From NCBI GenBank assembly GCA_944387055.1, contig CALXDL010000063.1:1-64000 (forward strand): a stretch of 64,000 nt of DNA, written 5' to 3'. Under the pieces are notes generated by a model, which searched no databases, was not told where the DNA came from, and was given only the letters and a program-made list of their open reading frames with translations. Made by a program: the position numbers and the translations under genes. Shown here piece by piece: positions 24,706-33,771 of this stretch (position 1 is the stretch's first letter; every line of letters begins with the position of its first letter). Origin of the DNA: an uncultured Oscillospiraceae bacterium. Its GTDB lineage: Bacteria; Bacillota; Clostridia; Oscillospirales; Oscillospiraceae.

Positions 24706-25731
24706 TCAGTTCATCTGCTTGCGCCGGGAGAGGTTCATGGTGCCATCCTGCATGGCGTTCAGGGAATCCAGGCTCTTGCCTGTGCCCAGGGCCACACAAG
24801 AGATGGCATCCTCCGCGATGACGGTGTGGATACCCGTGCGCGCGGTGACCAGCTTGTCGAAGCCTGCCACCAAGCTGCCGCCGCCGGTCATCACGATGCC
24901 ATTGGTGGAGATGTCCGCCACCAGCTCAGGGGGCGTGCGCTCCAGCACGGAGTGGATCGCCTCCATGATGCGCTCCACCGGCTCTTCGAAGGCGTCCATC
25001 ATCTCCGTAGAGCTGACGGTGACCACACGGGGCAGGCCCGTCAGCAGGCAGCGCCCCTTCACATCCATGGTCTCTTCCTCATCTTTCGGGAACACGCAGC
25101 CGATCTGCTTCTTCATCTCCTCAGCGGTACGCTCACCTACTAGGAGGTTGTGCTTGCGGCGCATATATTTCACCACAGCCTCGTTGAGCTGATCGCCGGC
25201 GATCTTGATGGAGGCGCTCTCCACCACACCGGACAGAGAGATCACGGCGATATCCGCTGTGCCGCCGCCGATGTCCACCACCATATGGCCGTCCGGCTGC
25301 GTGATATCGATGCCCGCGCCGATGGCGGCGGCCACAGGCTCTTCGATCAGGTAGACTTTCCGTGCACCTGCCTGGATACCGGCATCGATGACCGCACGCT
25401 CCTCGACCTCCGTGATGCCGGAGGGCACGCAAATGATGACGCGGGGCTTGAAGAAAGACACCCCCGCCACCTTGTGGATGAACTCCTTGAGCATCCGCTC
25501 GGTCATATCATAATCGGAGATGACGCCCTCACGCAGAGGACGGATCGCGATGATATTGCCAGGCGTACGGCCCAGCATGGCCTGTGCCTCAGCGCCCACC
25601 TTCAGGAGCTTGCCGGTATTCTTGTCCAGCGCCACCACAGAGGGCTCGTTGAGCACGATCCCCTTGCCCTTCACATATACCAAGACTGACGCGGTACCCA
25701 GATCGATACCGATATCTTTTGCCATGGACAT
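24706..25731 (-). CDS. mreB: rod shape-determining protein MreB/Mbl
   Basis: A 341-residue bacterial actin. The N-terminal phosphate loop GIDLGTASVLVYVKGKG, the second loop VDIGGGTADIAV and the adenosine motif MTGGGSLVAGFDKL are all present. It polymerises under the membrane and directs elongation-mode wall synthesis. I start it at 25731 because GAGGTGG lies six bases upstream; ATGs at 25746 and 25725 are alternatives. mreC and mreD are not adjacent, so it may be an Mbl-type paralogue. Its own promoter lies at 25803-25831. Confidence 0.93.
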   Translation of the reverse strand: MSMAKDIGIDLGTASVLVYVKGKGIVLNEPSVVALDKNTGKLLKVGAEAQAMLGRTPGNIIAIRPLREGVISDYDMTERMLKEFIHKVAGVSFFKPRVIICVPSGITEVEERAVIDAGIQAGARKVYLIEEPVAAAIGAGIDITQPDGHMVVDIGGGTADIAVISLSGVVESASIKIAGDQLNEAVVKYMRRKHNLLVGERTAEEMKKQIGCVFPKDEEETMDVKGRCLLTGLPRVVTVSSTEMMDAFEEPVERIMEAIHSVLERTPPELVADISTNGIVMTGGGSLVAGFDKLVTARTGIHTVIAEDAISCVALGTGKSLDSLNAMQDGTMNLSRRKQMN

Positions 25732-25802
25732 AAGATTCCACCTCATCGTTCTTTCTGTCAGGTATTATAAACGGTTTTCCCGCCTGCAATCACATATGTT
25801 CT

Positions 25803-25831
25803 ATTATATCGGCCAATAGGAGGGATTTCAA
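25803..25831 (-). promoter_or_regulatory. promoter of mreB
   Basis: On the minus strand TTGAAA (25831-25826) and TATAAT (25808-25803) are 17 bases apart. A second TATAAT occurs at 25769-25764 but has a poor -35. Confidence 0.7.
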
Positions 25832-25863
25832 CCCTATTCTCTCCTGTTTTTCGGGGATATCTC

Positions 25864-26556
25864 CTACTTTTCTTGTGGATATCCTCCGTCCCGCTCTGCC
25901 GCATGTTCCGTTTTCGCCCGCGTCAGGGCCAAGGCCGCGCAAATCACATCTGCGGCACCAGCCTCCTGCAGCGTCCGGATACACTCGACGAGCGTGGCTC
26001 CAGTGGTGCAGATATCGTCGATCAGCAGGATATGCTTCCCTGCGGCCGCAGGCGACGCCGTATAGGCACCCAAAACGTTTGCCCGGCGCGCCGCAGCCTC
26101 CTGGAGACCGGATTGGGCCGGGTTATCCACCGTTTTTTCCAGCAGGGCCACAGGCCGCGTGTCCCAGGCCCTGCAGGCGGCCTGCGCCAGCAGCTGTGCC
26201 TGATCGTATCCCCGCTTGCGCAGACGCTGTCTGCTCACGGGGACCCACGTCACTGTATCGAACGCGCCGGAGAACTGCTCCGCCGCGCACTGGGCGATCA
26301 GCGCTCCCAGCGGACGGGCCGCGCCGGAAGCTCCGCTGAATTTGAACCGGAGGATCCCATCTCTGGCCAGTCCCTCATACCAGAGCGGCGCCGCACAGCG
26401 CAGTCCGCCGGGGCCGGTGCGCAGGGCTTCCGCTCCAACTGTCCAGGGCAAGTCCTCCTCACAGGCCGGACAGACGCCGGGATGGTCCAGGACGCGGCCG
26501 CAGAAGGGGCACTTGGGTGGGAACAGGATATCCAGGAAACGGTCGAAGAACTCCAT
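25864..26556 (-). CDS. comF: ComF-family phosphoribosyltransferase-like protein
   Basis: A 230-residue ComF-family protein. The N-terminal zinc finger has CPFC and CPAC, and the C-terminal domain carries the PRPP loop LLIDDICTTGATL. In transformable bacteria ComF helps single-stranded DNA enter the cytoplasm with ComFA. ComFA is not next to it here, so the role is uncertain. The ATG at 26556 has GGAGG seven bases upstream. The 290 bases between it and recD2 show no convincing gene or RNA. Confidence 0.85.
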   Translation of the reverse strand: MEFFDRFLDILFPPKCPFCGRVLDHPGVCPACEEDLPWTVGAEALRTGPGGLRCAAPLWYEGLARDGILRFKFSGASGAARPLGALIAQCAAEQFSGAFDTVTWVPVSRQRLRKRGYDQAQLLAQAACRAWDTRPVALLEKTVDNPAQSGLQEAAARRANVLGAYTASPAAAGKHILLIDDICTTGATLVECIRTLQEAGAADVICAALALTRAKTEHAAERDGGYPQEK

Positions 26557-26846
26557 CGTCATACCTCCGCCAAAGGGCCGCCATATGGCAGCGCACAGGA
26601 TGGACGAGCCCCTTGGAGCCGGGATTTCTGGAGATGGGCCATCTCCCCTCCTCGCTGGAGCCCCTCGTTCGGTCCTGCAGCGCCGAGCCGCTAGAGTCCC
26701 TCTGTAAAAAGTTGGCGTCCCGTGTCATAAGGGATGCCGGACCTCCTGTCGTCTGCCAGCTCCGCTGCACAGACTAGCAGCCGCCCATCCTTCCTGCAGG
26801 GATATCCGATGGGCTGTGGTCTTCCGGCGGTTTCCCGTGCCACGCA

Positions 26847-29069
26847 TCACTCCACTGCCGGGGACTGGGACGCTGCGTGGGTCAACCGCCATTTGAGCCC
26901 TGAATATCGCCGCTGCTGGCGGTCATTGGCTGCCATGGCCCGGATGGCCGCATCATCTCCCACCACTACCAGCAGTTCCCGCGCCCGGGTAAGCGCTGTA
27001 TACAGCACGCCCCGCACCATCAGGGACTGGGCTGCCGGCATGGCCGCCAGCACCACGGCCCGGTATTCGCTGCCCTGCGCCTTGTGGATAGTCATCGCGT
27101 AGGCCAAGTCCACCTCATTGAGCATGTCCGCCGTGTAGATGGCAGAGCGGTCGTCGAAGCACACCTCCAGCCACTCGCCCGACGGGTCGATCTGCGTGAT
27201 CTTCCCCACGTCTCCATTGAACATGCCGGTGCCCATGGTGCCATCCGCCTTCTCCCACACCACATCGTAGTCGTTGCGGGTCTGCATGATGCGGTCTCCC
27301 TCCCGGAACAGCCGGTCCCCCCACAGGAGCTCGCGCTTGTCCGCTCCTTTGGGGTTCAAGGCCTCCTGGAGCAGCCGGTTGAGGTTCTCCGTGCCCGCAG
27401 GCCCCTTCCTGGTAGGCGTGAGCACTTGGATCTGTTCCTGGGGGATGCCCATGTTCTCCGGCAGGCGCTGCCTGCACAGCTCCACCACCGTGGAGACGGC
27501 CCGTCCAGCATCCCGGCGGCAGAGGAAGAAGAAGTCCCCCTGGTCGTTGGTCAGGCGGGGAGGCTGGCCCAGGTTCACCGCATGGGCATTGCGGATGATG
27601 GCAGACTGCTCCGCTTGGCGGAACACCTCCCGCAGAGACACCGTCTCCGCCCGACGGCTGCGGATAAGGTCAGAGAACACGTTCCCCGCGCCCACCGAGG
27701 GGAGCTGGTCCGCGTCGCCCACCAGCACCAGACGGGTCCCAGGCCGCAGGGCCCGCAGCAAGGCGGAGAACAGTGTCAGGTCCACCATGCTCATCTCATC
27801 CACGATGACCGCGTCCGCCTCGATCGGCTCCTTTTCCGTTTTCTGGAACGTCACCTGATGAGATGTCTCGTTCCAGCTCACTCCCAGCAGCCGGTGGATC
27901 GTTTGTGCCTCCATGCCCGTCAACTCGCTCATGCGCTTGGCGGCGCGGCCTGTGGGCGCCGCCAGCACGACATCCGCCCCCATCTTCCGCAGCAGCGCCA
28001 CGATGCCCCGGACAGCGGTGGTCTTGCCAGTACCGGGGCCGCCCGTCAGGATCAGCACCCCCGCGCGTGCCGCCAGCTCCACCGCCCGGCGCTGCTGAGG
28101 GGCATAGGTGATGCCCAGCTCCCGTTCGATCTCATCCGCAGCCTGATCTGCCTGCCGGCTCTCGTCCACTTTCGTCCGCAGGAGGACGTCCAGCCGCATC
28201 GATGCGCTGACCTCCGCCTCCCACAAGCGCCGCAGATAACAGGCCTCCACGTTGGCCACCTGCTCCTGGACCACTGCGCCGCGCTCGATCGAACGGTCCA
28301 GAGCCCCCTCCACCAACGGCATGTCGCAGCCTAGGAGCTGAGCCGTGGCGGCGATCAGCTTCTCCCTGGGGAGGAACACATGCCCGTTGTTGGCATTGTG
28401 GCTCAGCTCGAAGGCCGCCGCGGCTTGCAGCCGCTCATCGCCCTCCGGATCCAAGCCCATGGAGAGCGCGATTGTATCCGTCACAGAGAAGTCCACTCCG
28501 CACGCATCGCTGGAAAGGAGGTACGGATTCGCCTTCACCGTCTCCAGCGCGTGGTCACCGAAGCGCCTGCGCAGGTCCATCGCCAGCACCGGCGGCAGCT
28601 CATAGCGGGCCAAGAACTCCATGAGCCGCCGCAGTCCCATATGCTGCCGGAACCCCTGTGCGATCTCCTGGGCTTTCCGGGCGGTGATGCCCTTGAGCGT
28701 GGTGAGCCGTTCCGGCTCGCGTTCCAGGATATCCAGCGTCTCCGCGCCGAAGCGGTCTACGATCCGTCTGGCTATGGCAGGCCCCACGCCTTTGCAGATG
28801 CCGGAGGCGAGATAGCTGAAGATCTCCTCCTCATCCTCCGGCAGCGTCCGTTCCAGCTCCACGGCGCGGAGCTGTTCCCCGTGCTGAGGATGCGTCTCCA
28901 GGGCCCCATAGACCGTCAGATGCTCTCCCGGCGCCACGCATGGGATGCATCCCACCACCGTGACCACCTCCCCCTCCTCGGTGAGGAGGCGGAGGACCGT
29001 ATAGCCGTTCTCTGGATTTTGGAAAATGACGCTATGTACAGTCCCCTCATAGGTGGTCCGTTCTTCCAT
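26847..29069 (-). CDS. recD2: RecD2-type ATP-dependent 5'-3' DNA helicase
   Basis: A 740-residue SF1B helicase of the RecD2 type. The long N-terminal region has an OB-like start (YEGTVHSVIFQNPENGYTVLR) and helix-hairpin-helix segments around GPAIARRIVDRFG. The motor domains show Walker A GGPGTGKTT, Walker B VDEMSMVD, and the C-terminal motif AMTIHKAQGSEY. RecD2 acts in DNA repair without RecBC. The Lys in GKT and the DE pair are intact, so it should be active. Confidence 0.93.
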   Translation of the reverse strand: MEERTTYEGTVHSVIFQNPENGYTVLRLLTEEGEVVTVVGCIPCVAPGEHLTVYGALETHPQHGEQLRAVELERTLPEDEEEIFSYLASGICKGVGPAIARRIVDRFGAETLDILEREPERLTTLKGITARKAQEIAQGFRQHMGLRRLMEFLARYELPPVLAMDLRRRFGDHALETVKANPYLLSSDACGVDFSVTDTIALSMGLDPEGDERLQAAAAFELSHNANNGHVFLPREKLIAATAQLLGCDMPLVEGALDRSIERGAVVQEQVANVEACYLRRLWEAEVSASMRLDVLLRTKVDESRQADQAADEIERELGITYAPQQRRAVELAARAGVLILTGGPGTGKTTAVRGIVALLRKMGADVVLAAPTGRAAKRMSELTGMEAQTIHRLLGVSWNETSHQVTFQKTEKEPIEADAVIVDEMSMVDLTLFSALLRALRPGTRLVLVGDADQLPSVGAGNVFSDLIRSRRAETVSLREVFRQAEQSAIIRNAHAVNLGQPPRLTNDQGDFFFLCRRDAGRAVSTVVELCRQRLPENMGIPQEQIQVLTPTRKGPAGTENLNRLLQEALNPKGADKRELLWGDRLFREGDRIMQTRNDYDVVWEKADGTMGTGMFNGDVGKITQIDPSGEWLEVCFDDRSAIYTADMLNEVDLAYAMTIHKAQGSEYRAVVLAAMPAAQSLMVRGVLYTALTRARELLVVVGDDAAIRAMAANDRQQRRYSGLKWRLTHAASQSPAVE

Positions 29070-29083
29070 TTCCTTCGTTGCCT

Positions 29084-29407
29084 CTATTCCAGTCGAATTT
29101 GCGCCCCATCTGCAAGAGCCGTGCCCTCCGTCCGATCTGCCAGATAGGCCGCCAATGCCCTGGCATCATCGTTCAGTCCGCAGTCCGCCAACAGGATCTT
29201 CGCGCCGGGCAACTGCCTGCGCAGCCGTCGCAGCTCCCGCAGGTCCGCTTCCATGGCCGGGGCATCGCCGCGCAGGGGCAGTACCAGCAGCACGCCCGGG
29301 ACCATGGGCCGGCCGGCGTGCAGGAACGCCCCTGCCACCAGCCAGACGATCGCCGTCAGGCCGACAGCAGAGAGGAACGCGATGACACCGTCTTGTAACA
29401 ATAGCAT
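29084..29407 (-). CDS. small hypothetical membrane-anchored protein
   Basis: A 107-residue protein with a single N-terminal membrane helix (about residues 7-30, GVIAFLSAVGLTAIVWLVAG) and a charged cytoplasmic tail containing RELRRLRRQLPG. I start it at 29407 because GAGGTG lies six bases upstream; the frame is open further to 29506. It follows ybeY by about 250 noncoding bases and precedes recD2 by 14 bases, so it shares a transcript with recD2. The soluble part, with VLLVLPLRGDAPAM and ILLADCGLNDDAR, resembles an alpha/beta glycosyltransferase-like fragment, but I cannot assign a function. Confidence 0.6.
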   Translation of the reverse strand: MLLLQDGVIAFLSAVGLTAIVWLVAGAFLHAGRPMVPGVLLVLPLRGDAPAMEADLRELRRLRRQLPGAKILLADCGLNDDARALAAYLADRTEGTALADGAQIRLE

Positions 29408-29661
29408 CCTGATCACCTCGGGATAGCCTATGCTGGGAAGCTGTCCGGAGTGATCGCCCTTGCGGAAGGCCTGCTGCTCCTCCTGCCAGCGCTCCACTCG
29501 GTCCACCCGATGCCGCGGATGTCAGTCTCCGCTTCCCCAGTACTGCGCCCGATCCCTGCAAGTCCTCTCGGAAGAGCCCTCCTGCACGGTCCCGTCTCCA
29601 TATAGACAGCACGGTCCATCTCCCGCTGCGGGATGTCTCCCGTTCCTCTGTGGAGCGCCCG

Positions 29662-30159
29662 TCAGCGGCCGATGCCCAGCTCCGAGAGGATCGCCTCTTC
29701 CCGTGCGCGCATCTGCTGCTTCTCCGGCCCCTCGTCCAAATGGTCATACCCCAGCAAGTGCAGTACAGAGTGGACTACCAGATAGGCCAGCTCCCGGCGG
29801 TTCGAATGGCCGTATTCCTTGGCTTGGGCGGCCACGCGCTCCATGGAGATCACCATGTCGCCCAGAGGCACCAGTCCGGTCCCGGGGTCCGCGTCCTCCT
29901 CCCCCGGCAGTTCCCCGGGGGCCAAGTCGAATTCCGGGAAGCTCAGTACGTCCGTGGGACGGTCCACGTCCCGCATCTCCCGGTTGATGACATGGATGCC
30001 CGCGTCGCTGGTGAGGAGCACGTCCACTTCGCAGGGGAAATGCACCTCCTCCGCCGCCAGTGCGGTCCGGATGACTTTGCGGATCAGGGCGCAGTTGCCC
30101 TCGCTGGCGGCGCCAGGCACGTCTGCAGTGACAGGGATATAGTGGCGTTTCGCCATCAC
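29662..30159 (-). CDS. ybeY: endoribonuclease YbeY
   Basis: A 165-residue metalloenzyme with the zinc motif H-x3-H-x5-H in HSVLHLLGYDH and the conserved EMRDVDRPTDVLSFP stretch. It matures the 16S rRNA 3' end and takes part in ribosome quality control. Its start overlaps the phoH stop by four bases, so translation is coupled. In Bacillus a pgpH (yqfF) gene lies between phoH and ybeY; it is missing here. Confidence 0.95.
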   Translation of the reverse strand: MMAKRHYIPVTADVPGAASEGNCALIRKVIRTALAAEEVHFPCEVDVLLTSDAGIHVINREMRDVDRPTDVLSFPEFDLAPGELPGEEDADPGTGLVPLGDMVISMERVAAQAKEYGHSNRRELAYLVVHSVLHLLGYDHLDEGPEKQQMRAREEAILSELGIGR

Positions 30160-31142
30160 TTCCGCCCCCTTCCGCCGCTCTTGGCCTCCTCATACCGTTC
30201 ATATGCCTCCACGATCCGCTGGACCATCACATGGCGCACCACGTCCGCGTTGGTCAGCTCGCAGATGCCGATCCCCTCCACCCGGCGCAGGACCCGCATG
30301 GCCTCCTTGAGGCCGGAGGGCTTCCCGTCGGGCAGGTCGATCTGTGTGACATCGCCGGTGATGACGATCTTGGAACCGAATCCAAGGCGGGTCAAGAACA
30401 TCTTCATCTGTTCCCGTGAGGTGTTCTGCGCCTCGTCCAGGATGATGAAGCTGTCGTCCAGGGTGCGGCCGCGCATATAAGCCAGAGGCGCTACCTCGAT
30501 ATTGCCCCGCTCCAGGTATTTCTGGTACGTCTCCGCTCCCAGCATGTCGAAGAGGGCATCGTACAGCGGCCGCAGGTAGGGGTCCACTTTGCTCTGGAGG
30601 TCTCCGGGCAAAAAGCCCAGCCGCTCTCCCGCCTCCACCGCCGGCCGTGTGAGGATGATCCGGTTGACCTGCTTGTCCCGGAAAGCCGCCACGGCGGCGG
30701 CCACGGCCAGGTACGTCTTTCCCGTGCCCGCGGGCCCCACGCCGATGGTGACCGTGTTCTTCAGGACCGATCTGATATATTCTTTCTGCCCGATGGTCTT
30801 CGGCCGCACAGGACGGCCCTTGGCTGTGATACACAGCACGTCGCCGGTGAGTTCTGCCACCTGCGCCTCTTTGCCGCTGCGCACCAGGCCGATGACATAG
30901 CGCACGTTCTGCTCCCCGATCGACTCTCCCCGCGAGGAGAGCGTCAACAGGGCCTGGATGGCCTTGCAGGCCAACATGGTATCCTCCGGCTCTCCTTCCA
31001 CCCGCAGTTCTCCGTCCCGATTCACCACCGTGACGGAGAACTCCTGCTCCAGCAAGCGGATGTTCTCATCGAAAGATCCGAAGATGTTCACGGCCTGTTC
31101 CAGCCGCTCGATACTAATCCTCTGTTCCAAGATGTCGTTCAC
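30156..31142 (-). CDS. phoH: PhoH-like ATPase
   Basis: A 328-residue PhoH-family ATPase (YbeZ type). The N-terminal KH-like region precedes Walker A GPAGTGKTYLAVA, the GFLPGDLQSKVDPYLRPLYD stretch, and Walker B IILDEAQNT. It partners YbeY in RNA processing. It starts at a GTG (31142); a GGGGA lies eight bases upstream. The neighbours yqfC and yqfD upstream and ybeY downstream follow the usual order in Firmicutes. Confidence 0.93.
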   Translation of the reverse strand: MNDILEQRISIERLEQAVNIFGSFDENIRLLEQEFSVTVVNRDGELRVEGEPEDTMLACKAIQALLTLSSRGESIGEQNVRYVIGLVRSGKEAQVAELTGDVLCITAKGRPVRPKTIGQKEYIRSVLKNTVTIGVGPAGTGKTYLAVAAAVAAFRDKQVNRIILTRPAVEAGERLGFLPGDLQSKVDPYLRPLYDALFDMLGAETYQKYLERGNIEVAPLAYMRGRTLDDSFIILDEAQNTSREQMKMFLTRLGFGSKIVITGDVTQIDLPDGKPSGLKEAMRVLRRVEGIGICELTNADVVRHVMVQRIVEAYERYEEAKSGGRGRK

Positions 31143-31160
31143 TCCTGCGTTCCCCGGGCA

Positions 31161-32357
31161 TCACGCGTCCGGTGTCTGTGTATAGATGGGCGCAGTCTCT
31201 CCGATCTGCTCTTCACACTCCGCGGCCAGCGTCACCATCAGGACCTCCCCCTCGCGGCGGGACGTACACAGGGTGGAGCCCACTGTACCATAGGGGTCCA
31301 CCAGGGTGTGGAGATAGTCCGTCAAGATCTCCTCGCCGACCGCTTCTGCCTGAATGGCGGAGCGCTCCTGCGGCACCGTCTCGTAGAAGCGGTAGACCTC
31401 TTTCACGAGCGTGACAGGCAGGCGCAAGCCAAAGAAAGAAAGCGGCGTCCTGTTCGTTATTTTATCATATCCTCTCCCTTCGATGCTACTGTTTGAGAAG
31501 AATTTTACACGTTGGGTGCCGAACACCAGGGACCAGCCTGTCTTTTCCTCCCCGGTGTATCGCTTCGCCTGTGTCTGGAGCGGTATCGCAGCCGAGAGCG
31601 AATACCACGTCCGGGCCGTCACGGTCCCTCGTCCTGCCAAGATCCGGGCGCCGAAGGTATCCGTATCCTCCACGCCGGAGATCAATATCTGCCCCTCTTC
31701 CACAGACGTGCCCGGCAGGACGCAGGCCACTCCGTCCAGCGCCCGGACCTGACGCACCAGCCCCGCACGACGAGCCACCACATTAGAGGGCGTCCGCTCA
31801 TCCACCCGTTCGGGTACCGGTACCCGCTCCCGTACCTGCACATAGGCCCTGCAGCCGGATACGTTCACGCTGATCCAGCTCAGCTCGGGGATCTCCAAGA
31901 GCACATGGTTGCGGATGTCCTCACCATCCAGCGAGAAGCCAAAGGTCCCGATGCTCACGCCGTTCTTTTCCAGAGCTCTCAGGATCCGTTCTTCTGTGAC
32001 GGTCTCGTTCCCCTCCACCGTGAGGTCCCAAATGAAAAAGGAACCGAAGAAGAGGGCAGCCGCACTCAGTGCAAGGCCCGCCAGCAGCACATACCGCCGC
32101 CGGAACCGTCCCAGGAAGAATGGCACGCCTTCTTTCCGCACCACCGTCACTGTACAGTCTTTCCCCTTCACGGACCGCCGGAGCGCAGACAAGTCCCGGC
32201 GGCCGAGACGACAGGTGAACGTGGTCGGGCTCTTCCACTCCAGGTCCCAGAAGGCCAGCCCTCTGGCAGCGCACAGGTTCAATACCCGCTCCGGGAACGC
32301 TGTCTCTACTTGGATGTGTACCTGCCCTTGGAGGCGGTTCACGAGCTGCTTGAGCAT
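31161..32357 (-). CDS. yqfD: sporulation protein YqfD
   Basis: A 398-residue membrane protein of the YqfD family. An N-terminal cytoplasmic part of about 90 residues precedes a helix (YVLLAGLALSAAALFFGSFF), then a POTRA-like exported region starting IWDLTVEGNETVTEERIL. It is made in the mother cell under sigma-E in Bacillus, and its role in spore formation is poorly defined. GGAGG lies eight bases before the ATG. It is cotranscribed with yqfC. Confidence 0.92.
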   Translation of the reverse strand: MLKQLVNRLQGQVHIQVETAFPERVLNLCAARGLAFWDLEWKSPTTFTCRLGRRDLSALRRSVKGKDCTVTVVRKEGVPFFLGRFRRRYVLLAGLALSAAALFFGSFFIWDLTVEGNETVTEERILRALEKNGVSIGTFGFSLDGEDIRNHVLLEIPELSWISVNVSGCRAYVQVRERVPVPERVDERTPSNVVARRAGLVRQVRALDGVACVLPGTSVEEGQILISGVEDTDTFGARILAGRGTVTARTWYSLSAAIPLQTQAKRYTGEEKTGWSLVFGTQRVKFFSNSSIEGRGYDKITNRTPLSFFGLRLPVTLVKEVYRFYETVPQERSAIQAEAVGEEILTDYLHTLVDPYGTVGSTLCTSRREGEVLMVTLAAECEEQIGETAPIYTQTPDA

Positions 32358-32375
32358 ACAGGCGCCCTCCTCTCC

Positions 32376-32666
32376 TCACCTCATCCACTCCACACTGGAG
32401 ATGCTGCCGCTGATCCGCAGCTCCTCACCGGTCATGGCCACCAATGTCAGGCCCTCCCCCTTGACACGCAATACCCCGCCGGACGTGTTCACGTCGATCA
32501 GCTCCTGGCTGTAGGACAATATCCCCGTATGCCGTTCCACATACAGCTGCCGGCTGCCCACCATCTCCAGCCTGGGCAGACCTGCCACCACGTCTGCGGG
32601 CAGGTCGAACAGCTCTGCCACGGTCTCCAGGACGCCCCCGTCCCGCTCTCTCCGGTTTCGTTCCAT
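32376..32666 (-). CDS. yqfC: YabP/YqfC family sporulation protein
   Basis: A 96-residue protein of the YabP/YqfC family, the usual length. Typical stretches are LPRLEMVGSRQLYVE and the GILSYSQELIDVNT motif, with the C-terminal SGSISSVEW. I start it at 32666 because a GAGAGGTGAG lies about nine bases upstream; the longer frame to 32744 lacks such support. ACTGTATG at 32689-32696 reads CATACAGT on this strand and resembles a sigma-E -10, but the -35 is weak. Confidence 0.9.
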   Translation of the reverse strand: MERNRRERDGGVLETVAELFDLPADVVAGLPRLEMVGSRQLYVERHTGILSYSQELIDVNTSGGVLRVKGEGLTLVAMTGEELRISGSISSVEWMR

Positions 32667-32772
32667 GTGCCGTCTCACCTCTCCCCCGACTGTATGCGCG
32701 AGCCGGGGCGAACTTGCCTGTCCCGTGGCATACCACGCTTCCATCCGGCATAGCGTCTAGGGGTGATGGATC

Positions 32773-33687
32773 ATGAAGCGTTGGCAGCTCCCCGTTTGTT
32801 GGATCTTGTGCGGGGTCCTGGTCTGGTTCCTGGCAGACGCGGCGGCGGTGCGGACAGCTGTGGAAGAGGCCCTGCGCCTATGCGCACGGTCCGTGATACC
32901 GGCCCTGTTCCCCTTCTTAGTAGTCTCTTCTCTGCTGTTGTCCCTGGGGTTCGGAGAGCTGACGGCACCATGGCTGGCAGGGCTGATGGAGCCGCTGTTC
33001 CGAGTCAGCGGCTCTGGGAGCGCCGCGCTGCTGCTGGGGGTGGTAGGCGGCTATCCCATCGGCGCCAAAACGGCGGCAGATCTCTACCGGCAGGGACTGC
33101 TGGAGCGCGGCGAAGCGGAGCGGCTGCTGACGTTCGCCAATACGTCCAATCCGGTGTTCCTCATCAGCGTCCTGGGCGTGGGCGTCTTCGGCAGTGTGCG
33201 CGTCGGTGTCTGGCTATGGCTCATCCACCTGTTGTCGGCCCTGTTGACCGGGCTCCTTTTCCGGCGCTGTGGCCATGCGTCCTCCGCCACCCATCTGAGC
33301 CGGACGCCGGTGCGGGCCATCCGGTTGGCCACGACCTTCGTGGAAGCGGTCCGCTCCTCTCTATCGGGTATCCTCTCCGTATGCGCCTTCGTCACCCTTT
33401 TCTACGTGCTCACCCGCCCGCTGGTCAGCCTGGGCAGCCGGCTGGCTGCGTGCCTCGTGGGCCTGTTGGAGCTCTTCTCACTGACGCCCCTCCTCACCGC
33501 CGACACGTTCGGCTTCATCCTGGCCGCCGCCGCTGCTGGCTGGGGCGGAGCGTCCGTCTTGTGTCAAACGGCGGCCGTACTGGACGGCAGCGGCCTGCGT
33601 CTTTGGCCCTGCCTTGCCGGGAAAGCCTGCCAGGGACTTTTCTCTGCCCTCTTGGCCGCGCTCCTGGCCGGCTATGTGCTGGGCTGA
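32773..33687 (+). CDS. ylbJ: sporulation integral membrane protein YlbJ
   Basis: A 304-residue membrane protein with several helices and the YlbJ/nucleoside-recognition motif VVGGYPIGAKTAADL, followed by LLTFANTSNPVFLISVLGVGVF. YlbJ is needed for normal spore cortex in Bacillus and is expressed in the mother cell. It is divergent from yqfC with about 106 bases between them, so both could share sigma-E control. The bidirectional terminator at 33697 follows. Confidence 0.85.
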   Translation: MKRWQLPVCWILCGVLVWFLADAAAVRTAVEEALRLCARSVIPALFPFLVVSSLLLSLGFGELTAPWLAGLMEPLFRVSGSGSAALLLGVVGGYPIGAKTAADLYRQGLLERGEAERLLTFANTSNPVFLISVLGVGVFGSVRVGVWLWLIHLLSALLTGLLFRRCGHASSATHLSRTPVRAIRLATTFVEAVRSSLSGILSVCAFVTLFYVLTRPLVSLGSRLAACLVGLLELFSLTPLLTADTFGFILAAAAAGWGGASVLCQTAAVLDGSGLRLWPCLAGKACQGLFSALLAALLAGYVLG

Positions 33688-33696
33688 AAACAGGAG

Positions 33697-33743
33697 ATAC
33701 CCTCCGCTGTCACTGCATGGAGTGACAACGGAGGGTATTTTTT
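33697..33743. terminator. strong bidirectional terminator between ylbJ and the Nup operon
   Basis: ATACCCTCCG (33697-33706) pairs with CGGAGGGTAT (33729-33738), an inner TGTCACT/AGTGACA stem extends the hairpin, and TTTTTT follows on the plus strand. Confidence 0.9.
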
Positions 33744-33771
33744 CGACAAGATATTCCTTTTCGTTATGCCG

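Noticed and set aside
26459..26770. Short minus-strand frame between recD2 and comF with AGGAGG upstream
   Set aside because: Composition is low-complexity and it runs into comF in another frame; no motif or conservation cue supports it.
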